Below are positions 1 through 8,829 of a stretch of DNA of 64,000 bases, in pieces. A program made the translations under genes and the position numbers. The notes under the pieces are model-generated. The model saw nothing but the letters and a program-made list of their open reading frames with translations, was not told where the DNA came from and made no database searches. Source of the stretch: Gemmatimonadota bacterium (lineage in GTDB: Bacteria; Gemmatimonadota; Gemmatimonadetes; Palauibacterales; KS3-K002); contig CP070815.1 in the NCBI GenBank assembly GCA_020344215.1, positions 4,520,165-4,584,164 of the forward strand, in the 5' to 3' direction. The number at the start of each line of letters is the position of its first letter. Position 1 is the stretch's first letter.

Positions 1-630
1 AGTTACGCCGACGTCCTCGATTCGGCGAAAGGGTGGGCCGGTGTAATTCGGTTCAACGAGGGTCTCTGGCAGCAGTTCCAGGAATTCTATGAACGGCCCG
101 ACACGTTCAGCCTCGGCATCTGCAACGGCTGCCAGCTGCTGGCGCTGCTGGGGTGGGTGCCGTGGCAGGGGATCCCGGACGAGCAGCAGCCGCGCTTCAT
201 CCAGAATGCTTCCGGTCGGTTCGAGTCGCGCTTCGTGGCCCTCAAGGTCCAGAAGAGCCCGGCGATCATGCTGCGGGGGATGGAGGGTGCGACGCTGGGC
301 GTCTGGGTCGCGCACGGTGAGGGTCGCGCGTTCTTCCCGGAAAGTTCGATCCTCGAGCGCGTGCTGGAGGAAGGGCTTGCCCCAGTTCGTTTCGTCGACG
401 ACGAGGACCGGGTCACCGAAGCCTACCCGTTCAACCCCAACGGTTCGCCCCGCGGTATTGCCGGCCTCACTTCGCCGGACGGCCGGCACCTGGTGATGAT
501 GCCGCACCCCGAGCGCGCCTTCCTCAAGTGGCAGTGGGGCTGGATGCCTGGGGAGCTGCAACGTGGGCTCGAGGTCTCGCCCTGGCTCAAGATGTTTCAG
601 AACGCCAGGGAGTGGTGTGAGGGACGGTAG
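1..630 (+). CDS. purL: Phosphoribosylformylglycinamidine synthase, C-terminal fragment
   Basis: This is the 3' end of a gene that begins before the window. It encodes the class I glutamine amidotransferase domain of the large single-chain PurL (FGAM synthase), which supplies ammonia from glutamine for the fourth step of purine biosynthesis in the cytoplasm. The nucleophile motif GICNGCQ is present (Cys at residue 41 of the visible part). The catalytic His and Glu are in MMPHPERAF (residues 169 and 171), followed by the WQWGW segment typical of PurL. The reading frame is open from base 1 to the stop at 628-630. The synthase domains cannot be seen. The domain assignment is very secure. Confidence 0.95.
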   Translation, partial: SYADVLDSAKGWAGVIRFNEGLWQQFQEFYERPDTFSLGICNGCQLLALLGWVPWQGIPDEQQPRFIQNASGRFESRFVALKVQKSPAIMLRGMEGATLGVWVAHGEGRAFFPESSILERVLEEGLAPVRFVDDEDRVTEAYPFNPNGSPRGIAGLTSPDGRHLVMMPHPERAFLKWQWGWMPGELQRGLEVSPWLKMFQNAREWCEGR

Positions 631-667
631 TCGGTGATCAGTTGTCAGTAATCGATAAACGCGTCTC

Positions 668-3298
668 TTACTCGTAACGCAGGGCTTCCATCGGGTCGAC
701 GCTAGCAGCGCGCCTGGCGGGGAGGTAGCAGGCGGGGAGCGCGACGGCGAAGATGAACGCGACGACGGCGGCGAAGGTCGTCGGATCGTTGGCACTCACC
801 TCATAGAGCAACCCGGATAGCACGCGACTCAGGGCCAGCGCTCCGGCGGTGCCGAGGGCGACGCCCACGAGAACCAGCGTCATTCCCTGGCGGGTCACGA
901 GTCCCAGGACGTTCGGTTTCCCTGCACCCATCGCCAGCCTGATTCCTAGCTCGTGGGTACGTTGGCTGACGGTGAATGAGACGACGCCGTAGATCCCCAC
1001 GGCGGCGAGCAGGAGAGCGACCCCGGCGAAGATGCTGAGGAGCAGCAGCCAGGAGCGCTGGGAGGCCAGGGAGTCGCTCATGATCTGCTCCATCGTCGTT
1101 ACCTCGTAAAGTGGCAGATCTGAGTCGAGTCTCCACACGGCCTGGCGCACGTCGGGAACCAGGCCCAGCGGGGAGGTGCCGGCGGTCCGGATGACGAGGC
1201 ACATCGACTCCGGCGTCTGGATCTGCGGATTCGGCAGGTACATCGTCGGTTCCACCTCTCCGTCGAGGCCGAACGCCCTGACGTCACCTACGACTCCGAT
1301 GATCTCCAGAACCTCCGCCTGAGCAGGTCCGTCCCAGGCGATGTGCCTTCCGACTGCGTTCGCGCCGGGAAAGATGCGACTCACGAGCGTCTCGTTCACG
1401 ACGATCACTCGCGGCGCGTCCGCTGCGTCGGTCTCGCGCACGTCGCGCCCAGCCAGCAGCGGTATTCCCAGCGCCCTGAAGTACCCGGGAGTGAGATGCC
1501 GACGTTGGACTCTATAATCCTCATCGGGGCGACCGGGAACGGTGACTGTGGTACCGTGGAACCAGGTGAGGGGAATCCCTTCGATAGCTGCTACGGCTTC
1601 AACCCCTGGCATCCGCTGGATCTCGTTCACCAACTCTGCGAAGAAGGCCGCGCGTTCTTGTTGAGTCTCGTACTTAGAGGTGGGCAGCGATACGCGAGCC
1701 GTTAGCACCCTCTCCTGGCTGAACCCAGCGCCGACGTGTGCCAACCGCCAGAAGCTGTTGAGGAGCAGGCCGGCACCGATGACCAGCATCAACGACAGTG
1801 CTACCTCGGCAACGACCAGCGCGCCGCGCAGTCTGCGGCGACCCAGGCCGACCAACCCCTTGAGACCGCCCTCCTTGAGAGCTGAGAGCAGATCGACGCG
1901 GATCCCCTGCGTGGCGGGAATCAGCCCGACCAGGATGCCGGCGAGCAGTGTAACCAGCATCGTGAAGAGGAGGACCGGCCAACTGATGTTGACTTCGGCC
2001 GCCCGGGGTAGCTGACTGCCGATGCTCGCCAGGAGTACCTCGGTCCCTGCTACGGCCAACCCCAATCCCACAACGCCGCCGATGATTGCGAGTACGATGC
2101 TCTCGGTGAGTAACTGCTTGAGCAGTCGGCTCCGGCCGGCCCCGATGGCGGCTCGAACGGCCATCTCGCGACCGCGGGATTCCGCACGAGCCAGCGAGAG
2201 GTTCGCCACGTTCGCACAGGCCACAAGGAGAACGAGTCCGACCGCCCCGAGCAACATCAGGAGCGGTGTTTGTGCTCCTCCCACGATATCGCGGCGCATC
2301 GGCGCCGCCACCCAACGCCACCCCACGTTGGTCTCCGGGTACGCTTCGGCAAGACCTCGCGCTATCGCCTCCAACTCTTCGCCGGCTACGCCCAGCTCGA
2401 CCCCCGGCCTCAAGCGACCCAGCACTCGCAGAAAGTGCCTTCCCCGCAGGCTTACGTCGCGGACGCTGAACTCTTGAGGGAGCCAGAGCTCGGGCGTATC
2501 GGGGCCGAACCGCAGGGTCGGCGGCGCGATGCCGACGACGGTTCGCGGCACGTCGCTGAGGATGATCGTCCTACCGAGAACGTCCCTGTCCCCGCCGAAG
2601 CGGCGCTGCCATACGGCGTGACTCAGGATCACTACCGGCTCGGCGCCGGTCACCTCCTCCTCGGGAAGAAACGAGCGGCCGAGTTGCAGCGGCGTTCCGA
2701 GAAGCTCGAAGAACCCGGTCGACACTCTCATCGCCGGCAGCCGTTCGGGATCTCCTTCCCCGGTGAGCGTCACCGAGGTCTCCCTGTAGGCGGCGACATC
2801 CTCGAGCAACGTCGCCTCGTCCCGGAGGCTCATGAAGTTGGGTGGAGAGAAAGTGAACCACCAACCGCCCCGCGGTTCGATCTCGAAGATCCGGATGAGC
2901 CGATCGGGATCTTGATACGGTAACGGCCTTAACAGCACACCGTTTACCACGCTGAAGATCGCCGTGTTGGCTCCGATGCCCAGCGCCAACGTCAGCACCG
3001 CCACGGTCGTGAAGCCCGGGTTGTTCCGGAGGGAGCGGAGCGTGTAGCGAACGTCCTGTGCGGTCGCCGCTGCTCGCTGGAGCAGAGCCGTGACTACGAC
3101 GCTCCAGAGCTCGCGACCGACGAACGCGATGACCCGTCCCTTCGCTCCAGCCCGCGCTTCGTCATATCGCTCGTTGAACATTTGGACCATGCCCGGTCCG
3201 TACGCGTCGCGAAACGAGGTTGGGTACCAGCGAAGCCAGCGCCGGTAGAACTTCGACAGCGACCGGTTGGCTCCGGTGCGTGTGTCTGTCTCAGCCAT
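668..3298 (-). CDS. ADOP-family ABC transporter permease (MacB/FtsX-like)
   Basis: An inner-membrane protein of 876 residues. It has the ADOP N-terminal segment (about residues 10-85, RRWLRWYPTSFRDAYG), then two MacB_PCD/FtsX units. The first membrane helix is near residues 93-115 (LTLALGIGANTAIFSVVNG); a helix cluster lies near 345-480 and another near 750-870. Such duplicated permeases are large relatives of MacB and are expected to work with a MacB-type ATPase, but none is encoded beside it. The PadR gene lies just upstream on the same strand with a 29-bp gap, the standard arrangement for this family, so the pair is probably one regulated operon. The substrate cannot be read from sequence. 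Confidence 0.9.
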   Translation of the reverse strand: MAETDTRTGANRSLSKFYRRWLRWYPTSFRDAYGPGMVQMFNERYDEARAGAKGRVIAFVGRELWSVVVTALLQRAAATAQDVRYTLRSLRNNPGFTTVAVLTLALGIGANTAIFSVVNGVLLRPLPYQDPDRLIRIFEIEPRGGWWFTFSPPNFMSLRDEATLLEDVAAYRETSVTLTGEGDPERLPAMRVSTGFFELLGTPLQLGRSFLPEEEVTGAEPVVILSHAVWQRRFGGDRDVLGRTIILSDVPRTVVGIAPPTLRFGPDTPELWLPQEFSVRDVSLRGRHFLRVLGRLRPGVELGVAGEELEAIARGLAEAYPETNVGWRWVAAPMRRDIVGGAQTPLLMLLGAVGLVLLVACANVANLSLARAESRGREMAVRAAIGAGRSRLLKQLLTESIVLAIIGGVVGLGLAVAGTEVLLASIGSQLPRAAEVNISWPVLLFTMLVTLLAGILVGLIPATQGIRVDLLSALKEGGLKGLVGLGRRRLRGALVVAEVALSLMLVIGAGLLLNSFWRLAHVGAGFSQERVLTARVSLPTSKYETQQERAAFFAELVNEIQRMPGVEAVAAIEGIPLTWFHGTTVTVPGRPDEDYRVQRRHLTPGYFRALGIPLLAGRDVRETDAADAPRVIVVNETLVSRIFPGANAVGRHIAWDGPAQAEVLEIIGVVGDVRAFGLDGEVEPTMYLPNPQIQTPESMCLVIRTAGTSPLGLVPDVRQAVWRLDSDLPLYEVTTMEQIMSDSLASQRSWLLLLSIFAGVALLLAAVGIYGVVSFTVSQRTHELGIRLAMGAGKPNVLGLVTRQGMTLVLVGVALGTAGALALSRVLSGLLYEVSANDPTTFAAVVAFIFAVALPACYLPARRAASVDPMEALRYE

Positions 3299-3327
3299 CT
3301 AGAGTGCCTCCGACCCCGGCCGCGCCA

Positions 3328-3681
3328 TCAGGCCGGTACGAGCTTCATCTCTCGTGCCGCCGACAAGAGAGCCTCTAGCCGTCGCGCCTCCATGGCGAAG
3401 ACGCGCCGGCCGAACGGCGTCAGCTGGAAATACTGGCGGCGGGCATCGACCACGGCGATCCGTCGCGGTCGTTCGCTCTCCTCGATCAGCCCGTCACGGT
3501 GCAGCCGTCGCAGCGCTTGATACAGGCTTCCCGTAGCCGGGCTGAGTCGGCTGCCGGAGCGGCGCTCGATCTCCTTGCCCACGGCGTAGCCGTGGGACGG
3601 CCCCGCGCCCAGCGCCAGCAGTAAGTGGAAGGCAAGGTCGCTGAGCGGCAGGAACTCAGCCGGATCTCGGGTTTCCGTCAT
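3328..3681 (-). CDS. PadR-family transcriptional regulator
   Basis: A winged-helix regulator of 117 residues. The N-terminal part (LSDLAFHLLLALGAGPSHGY) and the segment SRLSPATGSLYQALRRL match the PadR recognition-helix region, and the wing follows in RRQYFQLTPFGRRVF. PadR proteins are usually dimeric repressors that respond to small molecules or stress. It is the first gene before the ADOP permease and probably controls it and itself. A tandem palindrome 50-75 bp upstream of its start codon is the likely operator (separate entry). Confidence 0.9.
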   Translation of the reverse strand: MTETRDPAEFLPLSDLAFHLLLALGAGPSHGYAVGKEIERRSGSRLSPATGSLYQALRRLHRDGLIEESERPRRIAVVDARRQYFQLTPFGRRVFAMEARRLEALLSAAREMKLVPA

Positions 3682-4069
3682 GTGGCGGCGTCCTTTCAGT
3701 GGTGTGGAACGAGGTTTCGGACCTGTGCCCCACTATAGTGGAAGCCACTACAGTGGTACTACGGATAATGCGGCGGCCGGGTTTCAGTCGCAAGCTTGGG
3801 CGACGCCGGCCGCCTGAGAGCCCAGGAAACCAAAAGGCGGTTGGGGCCGTAGGGTGTTTCGGAGTACTGGACCGGCCGATAAGCCCTATCCTGACATTAA
3901 GTCTCGCGGCAGGTGGGACACGCTGGGGCGTTGTGATGGTGTCGTGTGTCCTGACCCTGTCAAATCGCAAGGCGCCTTGCGAATAAAGGCGTCGCGGCGT
4001 GTGTAGTCTAATCAGAACGCCGCGACAGCCCTGTGCGATCGCCCACTAGCCGAGGTGCGTTTCAGCCCT
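3682..4069. other. Divergent intergenic region between padR and an ABC transporter operon
   Basis: About 390 bp separate the two divergent genes. Apart from the tandem palindrome at 3731-3755 I see no convincing gene. Short frames here lack family-like sequence. The region must hold the promoter of the ABC operon to the right; no good -35/-10 pair was found for it. Confidence 0.5.
3731..3755 (-). promoter_or_regulatory. Candidate PadR operator, tandem 10-bp palindromes
   Basis: CACTATAGTG at 3731-3740 is a perfect palindrome. A near copy, CACTACAGTG, lies at 3746-3755, so the two are 15 bp apart centre to centre. On the minus strand the first copy contains TATAGT, which could be the -10 of the padR promoter. 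The -35 is poor, as is common for repressed promoters. Position and symmetry fit PadR autoregulation; this is an inference. Confidence 0.5.
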
Positions 4070-4981
4070 ATGAACGCAGTCGAGCTACGCAACGTCACCA
4101 AGAGCTTCGGCAAGACCGTCGCAGTGGACGACCTATCGCTGGACGTCCCGCAGGGGAGCGTCTACGGCTTCATCGGTCCCAACGGATCGGGCAAGACGAC
4201 GACGCTGCGGATGATCATGAACATCTATTATCCGGACGGTGGCACGATCCGGGTCTTCGGCGGTGAGCTGCACGGCGCCTGCACGGACCGGATCGGTTAC
4301 ATGCCGGAGGAGCGTGGCCTCTATAAGAGGATGAAGGTGCGAGACGTACTTCGCTTTTACGGGGAGCTGAAGAACGGAAAGGACGTTCGGCGCCAAGTCG
4401 ACCGCTGGCTGGAGCGTTTGGAGCTTAGCGAATGGGCGAAGTTGAAGGTAGAAGCTTTGAGCAAGGGGATGGCACAGAAGGTCCAGTTCATCGCAACGGT
4501 AGTGTCGCGACCCGAGCTAGTCATCCTCGACGAGCCGTTCACCGGGCTGGATCCGGTGAACACGGATGCGATCCGCGAGGCGGTGCTGGAGCTTCAGGCC
4601 GGGGGCGCGACGGTGATCTTCAGCACGCACGACATGGGCGTCGCCGAGAAGATGTGCGACTTCATCTTCATGATCTTCAAGGGACGGAAAGTACTCGATG
4701 GTACGCTGACGGCGATTCAGGACCAGTACGGTAGCGACACGATCCGTGTGAGGGCGGAAGACGGGGCGGCGGCCCTGCAGCAGCTAGAGGGCGTCGAGAG
4801 AGTCACGGACTTCGGCCGGATGCAGGAGTTGCGTGTGGCCCGGGACCGTGACCCGCAGGAGATCCTTCGCGCGATCATCGCGCGGACGCGGGTCGAGAGC
4901 TTCGAGATCGCTAAGCCATCGCTGCACGACATCTTCGTTCGTATCGCTGGTCCCGATGCGAGAGGGGTCGACGATGCGTAG
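4070..4981 (+). CDS. ABC transporter ATP-binding protein (ABC-2/NatA-like)
   Basis: A cytoplasmic ATPase of 303 residues. Walker A is GPNGSGKTT (near residue 36), the signature is LSKGMAQ, Walker B is LVILDEPFTGLDP and the switch His is in STHDMG. A C-terminal extension of about 90 residues is usual for NatA/CcmA-type ATPases. The ATG at 4070 is preferred over an in-frame GTG at 4055, because MNAVELRNVTKSFG is the usual N-terminus; GAGG at 4052-4055 lies slightly far upstream. Its stop overlaps the start of the permease by 8 bp, so the two are co-translated. The substrate is unknown; NatAB-type systems export Na+ or small toxic molecules. Confidence 0.93.
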   Translation: MNAVELRNVTKSFGKTVAVDDLSLDVPQGSVYGFIGPNGSGKTTTLRMIMNIYYPDGGTIRVFGGELHGACTDRIGYMPEERGLYKRMKVRDVLRFYGELKNGKDVRRQVDRWLERLELSEWAKLKVEALSKGMAQKVQFIATVVSRPELVILDEPFTGLDPVNTDAIREAVLELQAGGATVIFSTHDMGVAEKMCDFIFMIFKGRKVLDGTLTAIQDQYGSDTIRVRAEDGAAALQQLEGVERVTDFGRMQELRVARDRDPQEILRAIIARTRVESFEIAKPSLHDIFVRIAGPDARGVDDA

Positions 4982-6287
4982 GGTGCTGCGGGTCGCCAAG
5001 CGCGAGTATCTGGCTACCGTGCGGACCAAGGGCTTCATCATCGGCTTGGTAGTCGCGCCGGTTCTGTTCGGGGGCAGCGCGCTGGCGATGGTACTGTTCA
5101 GGAATCAGGTCGACACGCGGGACAAGGTTATAGCCGTGGTGGACCGCTCCGGACTCGTCGTCGCTGCCGTGCAGGAGGCTGCGGAAGCACGGAACGCGGC
5201 GGTGGTCTACGATGAAGAAACAGGCGAGAAGGTCCGCCCGGCCCTAGTGATCGAGGTCGTATCAGCGAACCGCGAGGATCCCGATGCTCAGCGGCTGGAG
5301 CTGTCGGAGCGGATCAGGCGCCGCGAGCTGCACGCGTTCGTCGAGATCGGGGCCGGGCTGCTTCACCCGCGCGAGGACACGACCGCCCAGATCGGCTACT
5401 ACGCGAAGAGCGCGGCGCTGGACGATTACCGTAGCTGGATCGAGCAGCCGATCAACGGTCGGCTGCGGCAGCTGCGTCTGGCGGAGACGGGGGTCGATCC
5501 GGCGGACCATGACGACATGTTCGATTGGCTGGGTGCCGCGCCGATGGGATTGGTCGAAGTCGATCCGGAAACGGGTGAGATCGGCGGGCCAAGACGGACC
5601 AGCGAGGCGGAGGCGCTAATAGCTCCCCTGGCCATGCCGATGCTCATGTTCATGCTGATCATGTTCGGAGCGGTGCCGCTACTCAACGCCGTCATGGAGG
5701 AGAAGTCGCAGCGGATCGCTGAGGTAGTGCTCGGGTCGGCGAAGCCGTTCGAGTTCATGCTGGGCAAGGTGCTGGGCGGCCTGGCGGTATCGCTCACGGC
5801 GGCGACGGTATACGTACTCGGTGGCGTCTACGCGATCCGCAATGCGGGCCTCTCGGAGTTCATCCCCTATCACGTTTTGCCCTGGTTCTTCGTGTACACT
5901 TTACTGGCGACCGTGATGCTGGGGGCGGTGTACGCCGCCTTCGGGTCGATGTGCAACGATCCATCCGAGGCCCAGTCGTTGATGCTGCCGGCGATGCTGC
6001 CGGTGATGATCCCCATGTTCATCATGGTGCCGGTGCTGAGAGAGCCAGAGAGCACTTTCGCCACGGCCATGTCGCTCGTACCCTTCTTCACGCCGAGGTT
6101 GATGTTGATCAGGCAGACCGCCCTGGAGAGCCTTCCGGTCTGGCAACCGTGGCTGGGACTCCTGGGGATGGCCGCCTTCGCTCTACTGGCTGTCTGGGCG
6201 GGCGGTCGCATCTTCCGTGTGGCCATCTTGATGCAGGGTACACCGCCCAAGCTGGGGAACATGATGCGCTGGGCGGTCAAAGGCTGA
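4974..6287 (+). CDS. ABC-2 type transporter permease (NatB-like)
   Basis: A membrane protein of 437 residues: an N-terminal helix (about residues 20-40, KGFIIGLVVAPVLFGGSALAMVLF), a large extracytoplasmic domain, then a block of five or six helices from about residue 215 to the end. The segment NAVMEEKSQRIAEVVLGSAKP just after the first helix of the block is diagnostic of ABC-2 permeases of the NatB/YhaP type. The ATG at 4974 overlaps the ATPase stop. It forms the membrane half of the transporter encoded with the preceding ATPase. Confidence 0.9.
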   Translation: MRRVLRVAKREYLATVRTKGFIIGLVVAPVLFGGSALAMVLFRNQVDTRDKVIAVVDRSGLVVAAVQEAAEARNAAVVYDEETGEKVRPALVIEVVSANREDPDAQRLELSERIRRRELHAFVEIGAGLLHPREDTTAQIGYYAKSAALDDYRSWIEQPINGRLRQLRLAETGVDPADHDDMFDWLGAAPMGLVEVDPETGEIGGPRRTSEAEALIAPLAMPMLMFMLIMFGAVPLLNAVMEEKSQRIAEVVLGSAKPFEFMLGKVLGGLAVSLTAATVYVLGGVYAIRNAGLSEFIPYHVLPWFFVYTLLATVMLGAVYAAFGSMCNDPSEAQSLMLPAMLPVMIPMFIMVPVLREPESTFATAMSLVPFFTPRLMLIRQTALESLPVWQPWLGLLGMAAFALLAVWAGGRIFRVAILMQGTPPKLGNMMRWAVKG

Positions 6288-6324
6288 GGAGACGAACTGT
6301 GACAAAGAACGGAGGCTACCGAGA

Positions 6325-7584
6325 ATGAGAGCAAGCCAAGTCAGCGGTCTCGTGGTGGTGGCCCTGGTAACCGCCGCCTGCGCGGGCGATGGTGGCGGCC
6401 AGTGGGCCGGCAGCGTGACCGATAGCGCCGGGGTGGAGATCGTATCCAACGCCGGCCAGGGCATGTGGACGGAGGCGGATGCCTGGACCGTAGAGGAAGA
6501 GCTGAAGATCGGCACGCTCGAGGGTGACCCGGACTACATGTTCGGCCAGGTCGGCTTCCTTGCGGTCGACTCGAACGGTCGGATCTTCGTCCTAGACGCA
6601 CAGGCTCAGCAGGTCAAGGTCTACTCCGCCGACGGAGCCTACGAGCAGACGATCGGCGGCCGGGGCAGCGGACCAGGCGAGCTGTTGGGGGCGACTTTCG
6701 TCCTGATGGCGCCGGGTGACACGCTCGTTGTACCGGACCTGCAGAACCTGCGGATAAGCCGCTACGCGCCGGACGGCTCGAGCCTGGGGAGCTCCCCGAT
6801 AAACCTGCAGCAACAGGGGGTGCCTCTGGTCTTTGCCGGCACGGCCTCGGGGGTACTCGTCAGGCAGGAGCGCCAGTTCTCGTTCCCCGGCCAGCCTGAG
6901 ATCGAGAACCCGCTGGACGCAATCGTCACCTTTGCGGCGGACGGCACCGTGTTGGACACGCTGATGACGTTCCCGGCCGGCGAGACGATCCGCCTGTCGG
7001 GCGGCGCGCCGGAGTTCAACTTCTTTTCGCCGGAACCGGTCTGGGCCGTCGGCGATGACATGAAGCTGTTCTACGCCGTGAACGACGACTACCGGATCGG
7101 TGTCTACTCCGCCGCTGGAGAGCTGGGGCGCGTGATCAAGATGCCGTTCGAGCGTGAGCTGGTGGGCGAGCGGGATAAGGAAGCGCTCATGACGTTCTTG
7201 GAGCAGGCGTGGTCGAACGCCGGCGTTCCCGCGGAGGCGATCGCCCAGTTGAGCTCGAGGGTCAGCTTTGGAGAGTTCTTCCCGGCGTTTGCCAGCATGA
7301 GGGCGGGACCGGAAGGGACCGTCTGGGTCCAGCACGGCCAGGCGCCGTCCGAGCTCAGCGATGAGGAGTTCGAGAGCTACAACCCGCTGGAGGACGCCGG
7401 AGGGCCCGATTGGGATGTCTTCGACGGTGCGGGACGCTACCTGGGCGTCGTAACCCTGCCGGCGCGCTTCGCCCCGCGCCTGATCCTCGGCAACAAGATC
7501 TACGGGGTGTGGCGTGACGATCTCGACGTCCAGTATGTGCTGAGGATGCGGGTCGTCGGGATCCGCGAGTACCGGGAGGGCTAG
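6325..7584 (+). CDS. 6-bladed beta-propeller lipoprotein
   Basis: A secreted protein of 419 residues. A short signal peptide ends in a lipobox (VTAACAGD, Cys near residue 14), so it is probably anchored in the outer or inner membrane. The body holds repeated blades such as DSNGRIFVLDAQAQQVKVYS and the GRGSGPGE motif, both typical of the 6-bladed beta-propeller family found in Gemmatimonadota and Bacteroidota. The family's function is unknown; most members are thought to bind ligands. It follows the ABC-2 pair by 37 bp in the same direction, so it is probably in that operon. A related propeller at 33,860 is also linked to an ABC-2 pair. Confidence 0.85.
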   Translation: MRASQVSGLVVVALVTAACAGDGGGQWAGSVTDSAGVEIVSNAGQGMWTEADAWTVEEELKIGTLEGDPDYMFGQVGFLAVDSNGRIFVLDAQAQQVKVYSADGAYEQTIGGRGSGPGELLGATFVLMAPGDTLVVPDLQNLRISRYAPDGSSLGSSPINLQQQGVPLVFAGTASGVLVRQERQFSFPGQPEIENPLDAIVTFAADGTVLDTLMTFPAGETIRLSGGAPEFNFFSPEPVWAVGDDMKLFYAVNDDYRIGVYSAAGELGRVIKMPFERELVGERDKEALMTFLEQAWSNAGVPAEAIAQLSSRVSFGEFFPAFASMRAGPEGTVWVQHGQAPSELSDEEFESYNPLEDAGGPDWDVFDGAGRYLGVVTLPARFAPRLILGNKIYGVWRDDLDVQYVLRMRVVGIREYREG

Positions 7585-7596
7585 TCTTCGGTAGTC

Positions 7597-7632
7597 GGTG
7601 GCCGGTGGGTTCTGGGACGGCGACCGGCCACC
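7597..7632 (+). terminator. Hairpin downstream of the beta-propeller gene
   Basis: GGTGGCCGGT at 7597-7606 pairs perfectly with ACCGGCCACC at 7623-7632 around a 16-nt loop. It starts 13 bp after the stop codon at 7584. There is no T-run, so it may be a weak terminator or an mRNA-stabilising hairpin. Confidence 0.5.
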
Positions 7633-7704
7633 TGCGACCGTCATTGTGCATTTCTTTCGCGTGCGGCTCTCACACCGTAGCTTCGTAATGAAGCTGCGCA
7701 GCCT

Positions 7705-8307
7705 GTGCCCGGCAGGAGAACCGGTACGGTATGTAGAGTGGCCCGCTCGAGTTTGTCCCACGTCGTAGGCTTCGACGACGGCGCATTCGACAAGTACAGG
7801 CACGCTACCGTGCCCGTTGTGGGCGCAGTGTTCTCGGGCCTGCGACTCGAGGGTGTGCTGACCGGCCGTGTGCGCACCGACGGCGCGAACGCGACGCGCG
7901 TGCTGGCCGGGTTGGTCACCGGTTCGAAGTTCGCGCCGCAGCTGCAGCTCGTGCTGCTCCAGGGGATCGCGCTGGGCGGCTTCAACGTGATCGACCTTAA
8001 CGGACTGCATGAGCGCTTGGGTATGCCGCTGATGGTTGTGGCGCGGCGGCAGCCGCGGCTGGACAAGATCCGCGAGGCGTTGCTCACTCGCGTGCCGGGC
8101 GGTGCACGCAAGTGGGCGTTGGTCGAGCGCCTGGGTCCGATGGAGCCGGTGGCCGGTGTGTACGTGCAGCGGCTCGGGTTGGAGCTGGGGCAGGCGGAGG
8201 AGGTGATCCGCCGCCTTGCGGTGCACAGCAACATACCGGAACCGTTGCGCGCGGCCCATCTCATCGCGGGTGGGATCGCCACGGGTCAGAGCCGCGGGCG
8301 GCCTTAG
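7705..8307 (+). CDS. DUF99 (UPF0215) family protein
   Basis: A cytoplasmic protein of about 200 residues. HVVGFDDGAFD near the N-terminus and the central LQGIALGGFNVIDL block are the hallmarks of DUF99/UPF0215, a family best known from archaea and related in fold to endonuclease V. The function is not established. The GTG at 7705 is the longest start; GTG at 7738 would remove 11 poorly conserved residues and is equally possible. It lies upstream of a small membrane protein and a Memo-like gene, all on the same strand. Confidence 0.8.
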   Translation: MPGRRTGTVCRVARSSLSHVVGFDDGAFDKYRHATVPVVGAVFSGLRLEGVLTGRVRTDGANATRVLAGLVTGSKFAPQLQLVLLQGIALGGFNVIDLNGLHERLGMPLMVVARRQPRLDKIREALLTRVPGGARKWALVERLGPMEPVAGVYVQRLGLELGQAEEVIRRLAVHSNIPEPLRAAHLIAGGIATGQSRGRP

Positions 8308-8420
8308 GTGGGTACGAGCATGAGCTCCACAGTTCCGTCCTTCTGGGTCATCGCTCGCCGGGACCTCCTCGCATCGTAGCTCGCCATGCTGCTGGTCACC
8401 ACGTTGGGGCTTATCTTGTA

Positions 8421-8753
8421 GTGCGCGTCCTGAGGCCGCCGCTCGAGTTCCCGAGCGACCACCTGTTGATCCTGCTTGCCCTAGAGGCGGTGCTGCTCTT
8501 CCTGCGCATGAACCGGGTAAGGGGACTGCTGGCGCGAGGTGTTCCGCTGGAGGGGACCGTCGACAGAGTCTACAGGCCGGGAACGGGAGCCGGCTCGCGC
8601 ACGAAGGTGGAATACCTGTATACGGGCAACGGGGCCGAGCGTCGAGGGGGCTATCTTAAGCGAAGCGGATTCGAGCCGGGTCAGAAGGTAACCGTTGTGG
8701 TGGACCCGGTCGCGCCGAAGAAGTCCTTGATTAGAGAGATCTTCGTCTGGTAG
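8421..8753 (+). CDS. Small membrane protein with a DUF3592-like domain
   Basis: About 110 residues. A hydrophobic segment (HLLILLALEAVLLFLRMNRV) is followed by a beta-rich part with GVPLEGTVDRVY, VEYLYTGNG and GQKVTVVVDPVAPKKSL, which looks like the DUF3592 pattern of a membrane-anchored small beta-domain ending in a 'value times position' turn. The GTG at 8421 was chosen because sequence upstream of it is not protein-like; a Shine-Dalgarno site is not obvious. The function is unknown. Confidence 0.55.
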   Translation: MRVLRPPLEFPSDHLLILLALEAVLLFLRMNRVRGLLARGVPLEGTVDRVYRPGTGAGSRTKVEYLYTGNGAERRGGYLKRSGFEPGQKVTVVVDPVAPKKSLIREIFVW

Positions 8754-8829
8754 ATGGATTCGTTCGCCGGTGTCGAGCTCCGGCGAGTCGCGTGACGGTT
8801 CAAACGATCATTGCGCCGATGGTGGTACC

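Noticed and set aside
6592..8259. 555-residue minus-strand frame
   Set aside because: It lies opposite the beta-propeller and DUF99 genes, is rich in Arg, His and Gln, and shows no domain, so it is a shadow of high-GC codon use.
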